The translations under genes were made by a program, and so were the position numbers. A DNA stretch of 64,000 nucleotides from Siphonodentalium dalli (Eukaryota; Mollusca; Scaphopoda; Gadilida; Siphonodentaliidae): positions 207,554,151 to 207,618,150 of the forward strand of contig CP136065.1 in NCBI GenBank assembly GCA_032622095.1, given 5' to 3'. The stretch's first letter is position 1, and every line of letters starts with the position of its first letter. The notes beneath the pieces were generated by a model that worked only from the letters and a program-made list of their open reading frames with translations, was not told the origin of the DNA and did not search any database. Below are positions 48,301-57,559 of the stretch, piece after piece.

Positions 48301-50651
48301 GATTAATAGCACAATATCATGTATTGTCATTTCACCTGTCTGCTATATTTCCTGACCATCCCTCCAAATGAATAGTAGACCATTCCAATATAAACTTTTA
48401 TAACTGGATGGGAGAATTCATTTAGTAAGGAAAGGGTTAGAAAATACACAGGGGCGCTGGAAGAGGGGGGCAGAAGGGGCAGCTGACCCCCCTGCCCTTG
48501 ACCAAGGGGGGGGGGGGGAGACAGAAAATGCTTTTTGTGTGTTTAATCTCGTGTTTTTATAGCAAAATGTGACTTTTTTGGTCCAAATACCACCAATTTC
48601 ACAAGGAATATTAATTTTATCACAAAACGGCCATAAAAACCGACAAATACCATTAAAATAGGGATTTTTGCCACAATGAATTTATGGTTATTTTCCCGAG
48701 TTTGCGGAGAAAATGCCCTTTTTTGCGGAAAAGTGCCCTTTTTATAGGCTCTGCCCCCCGAACTTACCATAATACCTCTTCTCTCATTCAGGCATCACAG
48801 GAGCCTCAGCAGTCATATCCTCCACTACATGTACCTCGATAATCTCGAGGGGATATTCATCTCACCAACCAACAAGCAACCAGGCAGCAAAGTCAGCCCA
48901 ATCCACAGTCAGCTCATTCTTAACTTCAACAAATCTTGTAGGAAAATATCAGAACTTCTCAACAAAAGGAAAAATGCCAAGGTAAAGATTATTCCTGGTG
49001 CCAAGCATTGTGCACAACGTCATCCATAAAGGCTGGCAGTGTCAAGTTATGAATCGATTGAGAACTGCTCTGCTATGCTTTGAAGTAATTCATAGGCAAT
49101 TATAATAAATTCCAGGTTTGAAGTCAATGCTTGGAATTTAAATTAGAAATGTTTTATTTGAGCTCAAAAGTTTTGATTCAATGCTGACGTTGAAATTTCA
49201 AGTATAAAGTCAATGGTTTAGAGTTTAATATCAATATACTGGAAATGTCAAACTTGACACTTGTAATTTCAAGCCTGTGGTCTGAATTTGTTGTGAAGCT
49301 GTTCAAAGATAAATTATTTAAATTGAAATATTAATTTCATATTTGCATTTTAAATAAAATTGAGAGTTTAAGCTCAACATTAAAGTTTCAAGGCAGTTTT
49401 CGAATTGAAAGTAATAACTTAGTTTTTTTGTGTCAAGTTATCTTATCGTATAAATTTCCCTAATGTATACTCTTAGTTTCTACTGGGTTCAACATATATA
49501 AGAGAATACATTGTCCTAACAATATTTACCTTGACCTTGTAAGCCAGGGCATTCTCTTATATATGCAAGGCTCCCTATGGGAGACTCGCATATATAAGAG
49601 AATTCACTGGCACTGGATCTTTAATGCTGCACCAGCGCAGCTCCCAACATGAAAGGATTAAGACTGCAGCAAAACTCACTTTTAAATATTTTTGTTTTTC
49701 TCCAACAGAAATGGCGCGGTGTGGATGCAGGCATAACATTTGATGATGAGAGTGAGTTTCATGGCATCAAGGAACATGGTGTTATGTTCGAGTGCAATGA
49801 TGGGAATGGTTCTCTCAGCTACTGGGTTGTCGGGTAGGTACTGCTGTGAATATGTTTGCATTTCAAAGCCTATATATCCACTTAAACACCTGCACGGAAT
49901 TCAGACACAGCAGGGTTATTTTGCCCATGGAAAAGTATGGAACACATTGAAATAATTAGGGATGGTCTACCTCTTTCCGGAAAGATTTATATAATTTTCG
50001 GTTATAAAATAATAAATATGAATCGAGGAGACCTGTCCGGAAAAATTCCTATCAATTATAAATTTTATTTAGAATTTCTCATCACATCTGCGGGAGTTTT
50101 AGGGGCTATTTTTATAACAGAAATCCGCTTGTAAACATTCAGAGAGTACCAAAATGGAGAACACATGTTAGCACCCTCAATACAGAAAATTGCATTTAGA
50201 ATATATATTTCACCACAATCTTATGAATGAAATAAACAACTTTATTATTCATTTAGAGAAATAATATTCAAAATCTTCTGTTGTATCAGTATCTGTATTT
50301 CATTCACAACGTAGCTATTGGTTGTCTTAAGTTATTCATGAAAGTGAATCATTTATAATAGATTGTCCTCATAATAATGGGGAAAACAAGTCATGTGGTC
50401 CACATAAGTTACATTATTTAATGGAAGAATTTTAGCTTCCACAATAAAGTACATAAACTTAAAATCAATGCAGTTTGCTATTTTTCAGTTTTATCCCATA
50501 TATTTTGAACTCATACGTTTATATTTACAGACGGCAGATTACCAGACCTTCCAGACAGGAGATATACATTTGCTTCCATGAATCTACACCAGATAATGCT
50601 ATAGAAGAAGCATTCCGTGTTGCATTTGGAATAGACTTTGCACCTGTGTGA
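35873..50651 (+). CDS. INTU: Inturned, planar cell polarity and ciliogenesis effector (17 exons, 5' exon missing)
   Basis: Seventeen exons join in phase with GT/AG sites to give 824 residues plus a stop: 35873-36372, 37199-37284, 38416-38613, 38969-39081, 40337-40426, 41012-41261, 41790-41843, 42590-42652, 43671-43892, 44802-44851, 45112-45213, 45956-46053, 46450-46571, 47826-47917, 48792-48981, 49709-49833, 50531-50651. Vertebrate Inturned is about 940 residues, so roughly the first 100 residues (first exon or exons) are missing. Recognised segments: ENGDLFLLEVEESEDD (about 18-33), a PDZ-like region (about 118-205), and longin-type regions with SDVRGSFITL, LGSCLFHKGFLLCNHLPKED, KQLVIWKEIYP, EGIFISP, GIKEHGVMFEC and SYWVVG. 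In animals INTU works with Fuzzy and WDPCP (CPLANE) at the base of cilia; INTU-Fuzzy is a Rab23 exchange factor. No frameshift or internal stop is seen, so the gene looks functional. The identification is strong; the start is unknown. Confidence 0.95.
37199..37284 (+). CDS. INTU: INTU exon 2 (PDZ middle)
   Basis: Acceptor 'ttattctccag', donor GTGGGT. Residues 167-195. DDWIQEINNIEV corresponds to the GD-x-L-x-x-(V/I)-N-x-x-x-V segment of PDZ domains, followed by the helix ENLEDILSSL. Confidence 0.9.
37317..37529. mobile_element. 213-bp mariner-like palindromic MITE in INTU intron
   Basis: TA duplicated on both sides (37,315-37,316 and 37,530-37,531). The ends read CAGTAATGCCCTAAATAATC and GATTATTTAGGGTATTACTG, and the arms pair for about 100 bp across almost the whole element. 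CAGT ends with a TA target fit Tc1/mariner-type MITEs. It starts only 33 bp after the donor of INTU exon 2. A 51-bp remnant of the same end is at 43,565-43,615. Confidence 0.85.
37644..38026 (+). mobile_element. piggyBac-like MITE with nested palindromes, copy 2
   Basis: Nearly identical to 1276-1673, but the left terminus lost the bases TTTACCC (it starts TTAACCCAACAAAACGG). TTAA on both sides. It sits in the INTU intron between exons 2 and 3, in the sense orientation. Confidence 0.85.
38416..38613 (+). CDS. INTU: INTU exon 3 (PDZ end and linker)
   Basis: Acceptor 'ttaatcctgtag', donor GTATGA, phase 0 at both ends. Residues 196-261. The first strand VKLKLFSFP closes the PDZ domain; the rest is linker and the entry to the first longin region. 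Confidence 0.9.
38969..39081 (+). CDS. INTU: INTU exon 4 (first longin region)
   Basis: Acceptor 'ttttattatag', donor GTAGGT. Residues 262-298. YRYPPGDGVLSDVRGSFITL matches the conserved start of the first longin domain of Inturned. Confidence 0.92.
39759..40159 (-). mobile_element. piggyBac-like MITE with nested palindromes, copy 3 (inverted)
   Basis: The complete element in reverse orientation relative to copies 1, 2 and 4. Left end TTAACCCTTTACCCAACAGA, right end GGTTTGTTGGGTAAAGGGTT. It lies in the intron between INTU exons 4 and 5. Confidence 0.85.
40337..40426 (+). CDS. INTU: INTU exon 5 (first longin region)
   Basis: Acceptor 'attcctttttag', donor GTAAGA. Residues 299-328. IRDKLVHVVYYQEDRDLMFL is the paired-strand segment of the first longin fold. 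Confidence 0.9.
40485..40717 (+). mobile_element. Diverged relative of the palindromic TTAA MITE
   Basis: It starts TTAACCCTTTCATGGCGGG and contains 'tgcattctattatatatgcg' and 'cattctcttatatatgcgag', the family's hairpin arms in decayed form. It ends near 'catgggagggtta'. An older subfamily copy, in the intron between INTU exons 5 and 6. Confidence 0.65.
41012..41261 (+). CDS. INTU: INTU exon 6 (first longin region, helical part)
   Basis: Acceptor 'tatatttccag', donor GTTCGT. Residues 329-412. LRVSHGSMEDAFSRNNIGQL and LALFFQCYILP correspond to the helix pair of the first longin domain; NVQWLRLPHDVQ closes it. Confidence 0.93.
41790..41843 (+). CDS. INTU: INTU exon 7
   Basis: A 54-bp exon, acceptor 'ctttttcag', donor GTGAGT, phase 0 both sides. 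Residues 413-430 (EHISNTISDYEAAEYVNM), aligned with the acidic 'DLEAADF' stretch of vertebrate Inturned. Confidence 0.8.
41970..42430. repeat. Dispersed inverted-repeat element in INTU intron
   Basis: Left part 'ttttaaagggacccaaggcc' and right part 'acccactgcaaaggcc' are inverted relatives. The inner phrases match 27,020-27,240. No coding frame. Borders are approximate. Confidence 0.5.
42590..42652 (+). CDS. INTU: INTU exon 8 (start of second longin region)
   Basis: A 63-bp exon, acceptor 'tatttttccag', donor GTAAAT. Residues 431-451. RRLYNILGSCLFHK is a hallmark Inturned segment. Confidence 0.92.
42733..43131 (+). mobile_element. piggyBac-like MITE with nested palindromes, copy 4
   Basis: A complete element with TTAA on both sides and CCCTTTACCCAACAAACCGG at the left end, 81 bp after the donor of INTU exon 8. 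Almost identical to copy 1, 41 kb away, so transposition is recent. Confidence 0.85.
43565..43615 (-). repeat. Remnant of the mariner-like palindromic MITE
   Basis: Contains 'acccataattctgctgtggt' and ends 'tttagggcattactg' before TA, one terminus of the 37,317 element. Located 56 bp upstream of INTU exon 9. Confidence 0.75.
43671..43892 (+). CDS. INTU: INTU exon 9 (second longin region)
   Basis: Acceptor 'cttgttccag', donor GTAAGA, phase 0. Residues 452-525. GFLLCNHLPKEDFTDLYLYL, KQLVIWKEIYP and RWYLLIVGL are strongly Inturned-like. This is the best conserved exon in the window. Confidence 0.95.
43936..44357. mobile_element. Diverged copy of the AGGTACTCAA TTAA MITE
   Basis: It starts TTAAAGGTACTCAATCCGAT and contains 'ttcctcgactcgaatcaca' near its right end, as in 26,528-26,987. 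It is more decayed and sits in the intron after INTU exon 9. Confidence 0.65.
44802..44851 (+). CDS. INTU: INTU exon 10
   Basis: A 50-bp exon, acceptor 'ttctttttcag', donor GTGAGT. Residues 526-541 plus a split Met codon. KNNVIATLVETGSS matches the strand after VVGL in vertebrate Inturned. Confidence 0.85.
45112..45213 (+). CDS. INTU: INTU exon 11
   Basis: Acceptor 'ctctgtttcag', donor GTAAGT. Residues 542-575. PDPFLIDQTKATLMQLNSL matches the end of the second longin region. Confidence 0.9.
45956..46053 (+). CDS. INTU: INTU exon 12 (linker)
   Basis: Acceptor 'tatcttaacag', donor GTATAC. Residues 576-608, a charged, poorly conserved linker (KEEKMEMTAIDHFHERKAAS). Kept because phases fit on both sides. 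Confidence 0.75.
46450..46571 (+). CDS. INTU: INTU exon 13 (Ser/Gly-rich linker)
   Basis: Acceptor 'cttcaaacag', donor GTATAT. Residues 609-649. GKLFDSN and STGSSESGGSDS correspond to the RRTLFGDYS...SSGGSDNG linker of vertebrate Inturned, a likely phosphorylated flexible stretch (inference). Confidence 0.82.
47061..47181. repeat. Imperfect inverted repeat in INTU intron 13
   Basis: CTGTTTCGATTAAGGTTATG...CAGTTATAA (47,061-47,089) pairs with 'ttataactcataacctta...atcgaaacaacag' (47,151-47,181). The loop contains 'aaagacaaatt' and 'aatttgtctt', which can pair again. Possibly a small fold-back element. Confidence 0.75.
47826..47917 (+). CDS. INTU: INTU exon 14
   Basis: Acceptor 'taaacttacag', donor GTATAC. 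Residues 650-679 (NKLFSPSLNMSALQRSLDNL). Linker before the third longin region, low conservation but correct phases. Confidence 0.75.
48182..48440 (+). mobile_element. TTAA-type MITE (CCCTTTCTTTAGTAAA family)
   Basis: Left end TTAACCCATTCTATACAAAA, right end CATTTAGTAAGGAAAGGGTT. Internal inverted pieces 'aagttcaacaaatgac' and 'ctgttgaacttattatctg' form a hairpin. Inserted in INTU intron 14. Confidence 0.65.
48792..48981 (+). CDS. INTU: INTU exon 15 (third longin region)
   Basis: Acceptor 'tctcattcag', donor GTAAAG. Residues 680-743. LHYMYLDNLEGIFISP and HSQLILNFNKSCRKI align with YVALETVQGIFITP and HPQLIKNFHQCC of vertebrate Inturned. Confidence 0.93.
49485..49661 (-). mobile_element. Diverged palindromic TTAA MITE in INTU intron 15
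   Basis: Contains 'attctcttatatatgcaagg' and 'gactcgcatatataagagaa', then 'catgaaaggattaa' as the right end. Related to 40,485-40,717, in reverse orientation. Confidence 0.6.
49709..49833 (+). CDS. INTU: INTU exon 16 (third longin region)
   Basis: Acceptor 'ttctccaacag', donor GTAGGT. Residues 744-784. GIKEHGVMFEC and SYWVVG are near-diagnostic. Confidence 0.95.
50531..50651 (+). CDS. INTU: INTU exon 17 (C-terminus and stop)
   Basis: Acceptor 'tatatttacag'. Residues 785-824, then TGA at 50,649-50,651. RQEIYICFHES and AIEEAFRVAFGIDF match the ELYVCFHDS...IEIAFKLFFGL end of vertebrate Inturned. Confidence 0.93.
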
Positions 50652-51200
50652 CAGTTGAGGACATGAGAGTCAGACTGAACTTTTGCTAAACTTAATCTCC
50701 ACAAAACCATGAATGTTATTCAATTAAACAACGCAGAAAATAAATGAAACAGGACAGTAAACATATACCTTAAGCTTCGAAAAGGTGGTCAACCATGATT
50801 TGGAGTCAAATAAAATTCACCAGCCTCTGGCTCAAAATATACAAGTATGAGAATAGGGGGAACATATCCAGAGAAACACTGACGAGATCCATTCTCAGAA
50901 TACTTATTGAAGAATATATACTTCAAGTTGTACACTAATGTAGTTTGAAAATCTCAAAATATCTGATGATTCTTGAGGACAAACTTTCCTTTAATGAGCT
51001 TGTTGATGAGGTTTTATTGGTGTTCTTCATTTTCAATCTGACAATTTTGATTTTAAGATAGCATATTCAGTCTCGTCTCCAAAACCTGACTTGACAACTT
51101 CTTCAAATCTCATGGATGAAATTTGTGCAAAATCATTGGATTTTCTGCTTTGTTGAAAATTATTTAATATATTTGTTATTTAAATGAATAAAATGTTACA
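50652..51200 (+). other. INTU: INTU 3' untranslated region
   Basis: Candidate polyadenylation signals AATAAA are at 50,739-50,744 and 51,187-51,192. Which one is used cannot be told from sequence. Confidence 0.55.
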
Positions 51201-51357
51201 AATCTACAATATTCATTCTTACTGGAGATTCAGAAGAATAAAAACAAATTCCCCACTGGGCAGAATAAGACAATTATAATAATGGCAGAATAAGACAATT
51301 ATAATAATTCCCAGAGATAAAAATCCTAAATGTGATTTGAAAGTGATCAGTAAGGCT

Positions 51358-51621
51358 TTAACTCTTTCTTTGCTAAATGGAATCTCCCTTTCAGTAATAA
51401 AAAATTAACATTGGAATGGTCTATTATTCAACTGTAGGGGAGTTTAGGAAAATATTAGCCAATAACACACAGATGAGCATGCAATACAAGTGCAGAAGGA
51501 TTCCTATTCATTTGTGGGAAATGTTCATATAATAAGTTCAACAAATGGCATATGGTCATTTGTTGAACATATTTCCTAAGGGAACTACTTGTCAATGAGT
51601 ATTTTGTAAAGAAATGGTTAA
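51358..51621 (-). mobile_element. TTAA-type MITE, nearly complete copy
   Basis: TTAA on both sides. Left end CTCTTTCTTTGCTAAATGG, right end 'ttttgtaaagaaatgg'. Internal hairpin 'aagttcaacaaatgg' with 'catttgttgaac'. The most complete copy of the family also seen at 17.6, 19.5, 35.3, 48.2 and 59.5 kb. Confidence 0.75.
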
Positions 51622-51799
51622 TCCTCTTAATATTCGTAACTGGGACTAATCCACTTATCCCCTGGTATTATGATGGCCCTCCCAGACTAGTTTCATAATG
51701 GTTTCTAAAAAAAATAATTTAGTTGCACAAGTAAACGCAAAACTAACCTTAACAAGTGCAAAGCCAAGCATGGCATATGCCTCCCCCCACCCCTTGCCC

Positions 51800-52295
51800 G
51801 AATTACAGGTTGAAATGTTTGTACAGCGACAAAATTCACAGATGTGCAAAGGGAACTGAATCCGATGATCATTGCCCAAGTTACAAGCTGAAATGTTCTT
51901 TCGGACATTAAATTCACAAAGTTCCAAGGCAAACAAGGGCTGTAACTCTGATAAAATTAATGGACGAAACCCGTAGTATGATGTATCCTTTCCTTCAACC
52001 TGTGCTATCACCATACCAAAGGACATGGAAATCCGATAATTAGCACCCTAGTTACAACCTGTAATGTTCGTAAGGACACAAAATTCACAAATTTCCAAGT
52101 CAATCAAGGGGCGTAACTCTGGTATAAATGAATGGACGAAACCCATAGTATGGTATCATTTCCCGCAACCACGCAAAAGGACATCAAAATCCGATAATTA
52201 ACACTCGAGTTACAAGGCGATATGTTCAGATGGACGGACTGATGGACAGAGCCCTCAGCTTTTTACCCTGAACCTCCTACAGGGTCGGGGGCCTA
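51800..52295 (+). repeat. Dispersed bivalve-type repeat with internal duplication
   Basis: The phrase set 'gttacaa', 'tgaaatgttc', 'aaattcacaaa', 'cgtaactctg', 'atggacgaaacccgta' occurs twice in succession, and it ends 'gatggacggactgatggac' then 'cagggtcgggggcctaat'. A shorter copy is at 346-560. Confidence 0.7.
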
Positions 52296-52432
52296 ATACA
52301 ACATATATGTTGTTGTAACTGGAGGTCTGGAAACCTGAATATATCTTTACACTTTACACTTCTAGTGATAACAGTTTTCACAATAGATTATAAGGAATGA
52401 GCAATAAAGGAGAAATGGTAACAAAAATAATG

Positions 52433-52438
52433 TTTATT
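52433..52438 (-). promoter_or_regulatory. Candidate polyadenylation signal of a minus-strand gene
   Basis: TTTATT on the plus strand is AATAAA on the minus strand, in an AT-rich setting. It is the first clear candidate between the INTU 3' end and the minus-strand exon at 56.7 kb. Its use is an inference. Confidence 0.3.
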
Positions 52439-53990
52439 CACACAACATCATGAAGACAAGTTAACAAAATAGTAGAAAAAAAAACAGAAATAATTTATTT
52501 TGTAGCACTAAAAATATATTTAAAGATTCAGAAATCATAAACATACTAAACATATAGACCCTTGCTATCTCCAGGATAACAACCATAATTTCATATTTGA
52601 ACAGTGCACTTAATGAGTGGTTATATCCATACATGTATTAGAGACTTTTGTGTTATTGACCTTGAATTTATGACATGACTGTGATTTGAAAGGATAGCAC
52701 AAGAGTTCCCTCAATGCTATCATTCTATGACTACAAGAGTTCCATGTATGCTATCATTCTACGACTACAAGAGATTCCAGTATGCTATCATTCTACGACC
52801 AAAAGAGTGTCAAAATTGTCAGCTGGCAATAACACTCATGTCCGGTTCTGGGAATCGGTTATTTGATTTCCGCCCGACACATTATTTAGGACTGCACATT
52901 TAATTGGAACAGACAAATATCTGTGAGAGTACAAAGTCACTTGCACTGATTTCTGTGAGAAATACTAAATGCTAGATTAACACTAAAAGACAATAAATTT
53001 TAATATTAAGTAAAAAAACAATGAAAATATTTCAAGCAGCCGGCAGTCTCCAGGCAACAAGTTCAAGTGCTCAAATATGAAATTATATCTTTCATCAACC
53101 ATTTCATTTTAATATGGGTAAATAAATGGTTAGACCTTGTCTTGTATGTGTTGACATGACATAATATGCTATTATATAAATTCATAGCAAAAAGATCCAG
53201 GATGTAAGAGCCTGGAAAAGTTCAATAACCAAAAGAGAATTCAAGCCTGTTGATACACATACTAGTCAAGATCTAGGATATTTGTATTATGCATGCAAAT
53301 ATGAGAATTCAGTGTTGGATATGTACAGAGAACAGTATCATATTCAACAAATGGATATATGGTGAGTTTGACTGATAAACTGGAAAAGAATGATATTAAA
53401 GTTTAGCAAGGGAAGCCTAACTGTCTTAGTATAGCGTTGGTCGAGTTGAGTTCTCGTAAGTTGCTTGTTAAGTATGATAACTTAGGTGATAAGTATGTGG
53501 TATACTAGTACTATGTTTATAGTTTAGTGGTTTTACTGATTTCGCTTGGGTTAAGCTCTTCAGGTGTTTGTCACTGGAAAAGAATGATGTTGCTTGTTAA
53601 AAATGGAATATTGACAGTGATATTTTTTACAATATGCAGTGCAATATGTGCAGTTTAATAGCAATTCTTTGGAACTAGTTTAGAATCATCCACATGTTAA
53701 ATCTCTTGATGAATAGAACAAAAATGAGTATATTTCATGATTTCGATAATTTGGAAATGTATCTATTGACCAAACATAAAGTACAGATGTATGTATTCTG
53801 CTGTGGAGATTTTACAGATTAAAGAAAGCATATAAATCAAAACAGAAATTTTGAAGTAAAAGCATGGAAAAGGACGTCTGAAAATACAGAAATATCTTGT
53901 ACTATGAGATTACAGGTTCATAAATTGGAGAAGATATACTAATCAGACTGCTGTTACACAATTAGTTAACAATCACAGGGAGTTGGATAA

Positions 53991-54112
53991 CTGGATGAAT
54001 AGATCAATGTATAAAATGTGCTACTGTTGAGTTTCTACATGAATTATTACATCAATATTTTTTAGTTTCATTAATGAAATAAAATTTTGAATAAGGAATA
54101 GCAAGTGCACTA
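53991..54112. repeat. Direct duplication, left copy
   Basis: Shares 'agatcaatgtataaaa', 'gagtttctacatga' and 'aatagcaagtgcacta' in order with 55,350-55,477. The two copies lie on either side of the hAT-like element. Confidence 0.75.
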
Positions 54113-54330
54113 AAGGAAGAGTCGTGGCTTACATTTGTGTGTATATATGCTGCCCCATAGAGCATCGATTTGAATGATCAGGTTAGCATATAATGTCTGT
54201 ATATCTGTCCGGTTGCAAATCGAACCATCTGTCTTCAGGCATACATGCCTAACTTGAATATCTTCATGTCAGGCTGTGCACTAGAGTGCAGACGGGATCG
54301 GTAATGTGTATGCGAGTGTATACATGTGTG

Positions 54331-54383
54331 TATATATATATATATATATATTTGTATGATTGTACGTACGTACGTACGTACGT
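54331..54383. repeat. (TA)n and (CGTA)n microsatellites
   Basis: About ten TA units followed 10 bp later by about five GTAC units. Confidence 0.9.
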
Positions 54384-54393
54384 GTGTAATTAT

Positions 54394-55199
54394 TAGGCCC
54401 CTGCGAATTGTATTTTTTCTATCGAATCGAATACCGAATCGAATCAGGTAAATGGTATTCGATTTCGAATCGAATCAGACATTGTGTTGACATGTGAGGA
54501 GTTCATAAACAAAAGTAAATACTAATGAGAGAATTCATCTTACACACCGGCATTAATCCCTTGTGTGGGTTGTGGGATTGTCAACCGGAACCGATTCATT
54601 TTATCCACGGAAACAGCCGAATATGGACGATGTAATACGGAAATAAGTTGGGTTTACTCAAAATCGGGAATGACACATCGGAACGAGTCATTTGCACCAC
54701 TGGTGGTGGTTGTTGTAGCTATATAATATCTATGTTATAATTGATATCACAACTTTTGTGTCCGACTAAAAGGTTCGAGGGACAGTCATGCTGTGAGCAT
54801 AAGATTATAATCAAATGGCGATATCAATTCAAATCTTGATAGTGGGAAGCATATTTAATAGCTCAGAGACTAGTATGCCGATCTGTGGGGCAGAACATAA
54901 ATTGATTCAACAATACCATCGTTATCTAAAGGTGCTCAGAGTCATCACCTTGTTTCTAGCATTATAGACCCTATGTGACGGCACAATAGTGTTATTCCGT
55001 CAACGGGCGAGCCGACGAATCATGTGTGTGCGACATGAAACTGGTAAAAACGCTGACCGTAAACGACATCAATTGACTCAACCGTCGGCGAGAATGCCGC
55101 GATATATTCGATTAGAAAACGTCAACAGAAATCAAATCAAATCGAATGGCAGGAACGATTCGAAATTTCGAATCGAATTCGAATATTCGTAGGGCCCTA
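54394..55199. mobile_element. hAT-like non-autonomous element, 806 bp
   Basis: Ends TAGGCCCCTGCGAATTG and CGAATATTCGTAGGGCCCTA form short terminal inverted repeats. Next to both lie clustered AATCGAAT words (subterminal repeats, as hAT transposases use). Flanking 8-mers GTAATTAT and GTATGTAT agree at six of eight positions, a decayed target duplication. No transposase frame is present. Confidence 0.7.
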
Positions 55200-55349
55200 G
55201 TATGTATGTATATATATGTGTGTATATGCATGTGTGTATTTAAGTGTGTAAGTGAGGCCATTCCTGAATTGTGTCTCTGTTGTTTGTGTCTGCAAGTGGA
55301 CGTTTTTGTCTGCGAGACTGCGTATGTGTTCTGTTTGTGGAAGGTCCAC

Positions 55350-55477
55350 CTGGATGAACAGATCAATGTATAAAAAGCACTATTGTGGAGTTTCTACATG
55401 ATTACACAATATTACATCAATATTTTTTAGTTTTATTAATGAAACAAAATTTTGAACAACAAATAGCAAGTGCACTA
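55350..55477. repeat. Direct duplication, right copy
   Basis: See 53,991-54,112: 'gatcaatgtataaaaagcac', 'gagtttctacatgat' and 'aatagcaagtgcacta'. Confidence 0.75.
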
Positions 55478-56051
55478 TACACATAATCCTGGCAAAGGTG
55501 GCTTTTCATTGAGGTTCATTAATTTTCTGAGGTAACTTAATTAGAAAGATGTCTTATACTCTAAGGGCCATAACTTCAGAAGAAATGAATGGACATAAGC
55601 TGTTACATGTGAATATTGTTCCCTTCATGCTGCATCAAAAGCTGATTTAAAGATCATTCAAACATGACCTTTGAAGACTAAGAAACAGAGATCCATAGAA
55701 TAGACTGTCTTCCTTCTAGAATACAACAGAAATCATTCTTTCATATTCAGGTGAAAGTTCAATGGAGAACTATTAAAAAGCCTCAAGACTTCTCCATACA
55801 AAATTGGCATTTTAATCCAAATGGTCCAGCTCAAAAAACAACATGGGTGATTCAGTAATCTGTATAAGATATCGTCATTATCAAACCCATCTGTTTCTCT
55901 TCATCAAAAGGTGATCTACAATTACCCATACAATTCTTCCACATCAGGATGGTAAGGTATTATATTTTTATAGACGAGAAAAATCCTCCAGATTCTTTAT
56001 CATAGGATATGACACTCCGGAGCAAGCCTGAGTTTAGTGCCTGTCATTTAC

Positions 56052-56224
56052 AGAATGAGGTCCCCAGAGGGTGAATTTAGTGATGCTATCCCGCATAGCG
56101 GGCTAGCAGCACTAAATTCACCTTCTGGGGACATTTTCAGAATGAGGTCCCCAGATGGTGAATTTAGTGATGATATCCCGCATAGCTAGCATCACTAACT
56201 TCACCCTCTGGGGACCTCATTCTG
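56052..56224. repeat. Two consecutive AGAATGAGGTCCCC hairpins
   Basis: 56,052-56,134 and 56,140-56,224 each fold on themselves: AGAATGAGGTCCCCAGA.GG at the left, CC.TCTGGGGAC..CATTCT at the right. The same hairpin recurs at 56,431-56,516, 61,312-61,374, 61,737-61,825 and 62,081-62,165. A related but different hairpin ('ttcccaatgggtg' with 'caccatttgggaac') lies at 56,360-56,402. Confidence 0.8.
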
Positions 56225-56430
56225 CTTAGGCCTCATCTTCTCTGGAAAGTTTCTTTACTATAAAATTTCTATAGAAACTTCTTCACATAGATTCTATTTC
56301 TTTTTTAGTTTAGTTTCTCTATATCCCCAAATTGGCAGACGACACATTGTATAATCGAGGTTCCCAATGGGTGTTCATCACAATATTCACCATTTGGGAA
56401 CTTCAATCTGAGTCTATGTCTCCCATAGCA

Positions 56431-56516
56431 GATGAGGTCTCCAGAGGGCGAATTTGGTATGCTAGCCCGCTATGTGGGATAGTGTCACTAAATTCACCCT
56501 CTGGGGACCTCATTCT
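56431..56516. repeat. AGAATGAGGTCCCC-type hairpin
   Basis: 'gatgaggtctccagagggcg' pairs with 'caccctctggggacctcatt'. The loop carries GCTAGCCCGCTATG. Confidence 0.75.
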
Positions 56517-56659
56517 GCTAATGACAGACACTGTAATCAGGCTTGGTCCTGACAGTCACTTTTGGTATCTTCTTATCACAGATGTTGAGCTGATTGGACA
56601 TTTTTCCAATAAAGTATTGAAGCCCGAATGAGATCTATGAGGTCAATTTTCCTGAGTCT

Positions 56660-56749
56660 TTACCATGGATAGCACGGATCCTGACAGTTCTGTAGCCATG
56701 TTTCCAGCTGTCCTGTGTTCACTTGCATCAATGCAGTATATGTTGTCAG
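56660..56749 (-). CDS. Putative terminal exon of an unidentified minus-strand gene
   Basis: On the minus strand an acceptor 'ttttattgcag' (polypyrimidine-poor but with the required AG) is followed by 29 codons reading [20 protein letters not shown] and then NCQDPCYPW and TAA. It joins in phase 0 to the exon at 59,736-59,792. The alternative reading, shifted by one, stays open to an ATG|GTAAAG donor, so an internal exon is also possible. I do not recognise the protein. The convergent orientation with INTU and a downstream AATAAA at 52,433 support a last exon. Confidence 0.4.
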   Translation of the reverse strand: MTTYTALMQVNTGQLETWLQNCQDPCYPW

Positions 56750-57559
56750 CTGCAATAAAAAACAAAACATTCATGGTTTCCATCGGTCAGACCTAAAAGT
56801 ATTAAAAGTTTTTCAAATTTTAGAACTGGAAAAATGTCAAATCATAAGACTTATAACACAGATTGATCCATGATGCTCCATGTCGATGAGCCTCTGCTGC
56901 AAACTGAATCCCCACACCTTCCACCCTACCCCCCCCCCCCCTAAATCCACCCACCCACTCCTCTCCCCACCCAAAAATATCCCAACCGAATGAACAGTAT
57001 GTGATATGTTTCTAACTGTAGGATTCTTGCTACATCTTACAATTGGCTGGATTTTGCAGCAATTTTAAGGCAACAATTCATACAAAGGCCTTAAAATCCA
57101 TCCATTTTCACGAGAAGCAAAGATGATTTTGATGGTACAAGAATCAAAATTGAATCATGTGCTTTAATTTTAATATAGCCAATATTTGAACAATAATATC
57201 TTACTTCAAGATCGTTAAAAAGTTACCCACTCCCTATATCTTCAGTCAAGTGAGTTGATGTGAATGTGACAGGAATGCAGAATTGCAATATTTATTGTAC
57301 ATGCAGAGCTTTCAATTTTGAAAGGTTTACTGTAATAGCCAAATAAAAGAAACACCTTGTAGCACCTACATGTATATGATATGACTATCTTTCTATAACA
57401 AAGCAGAGAATATGCTTGCCAGAATCTTCACTTTGCAAGAATTGATTCTGATTTACATACAGATTATAAGCCCTGCTGAGAACATGTATAATTTAATTGG
57501 TGTTATTAATTTCCATTTTAGAATATTGTGATCTGGAAGTTACTGGAACTATTGTTTAA

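Larger units (their letters stand above)
52439..56659 (-). other. Possible long 3' untranslated region of the minus-strand gene
   Basis: No coding features are seen on either strand. It holds a short tandem repeat at 52,700-52,805 (three copies around 'tgctatcattctacgacta'), microsatellites at 54,331-54,383, the hAT-like element, a 125-bp direct duplication and the hairpins at 56.05-56.52 kb. Whether it is transcribed is unknown. Confidence 0.3.
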
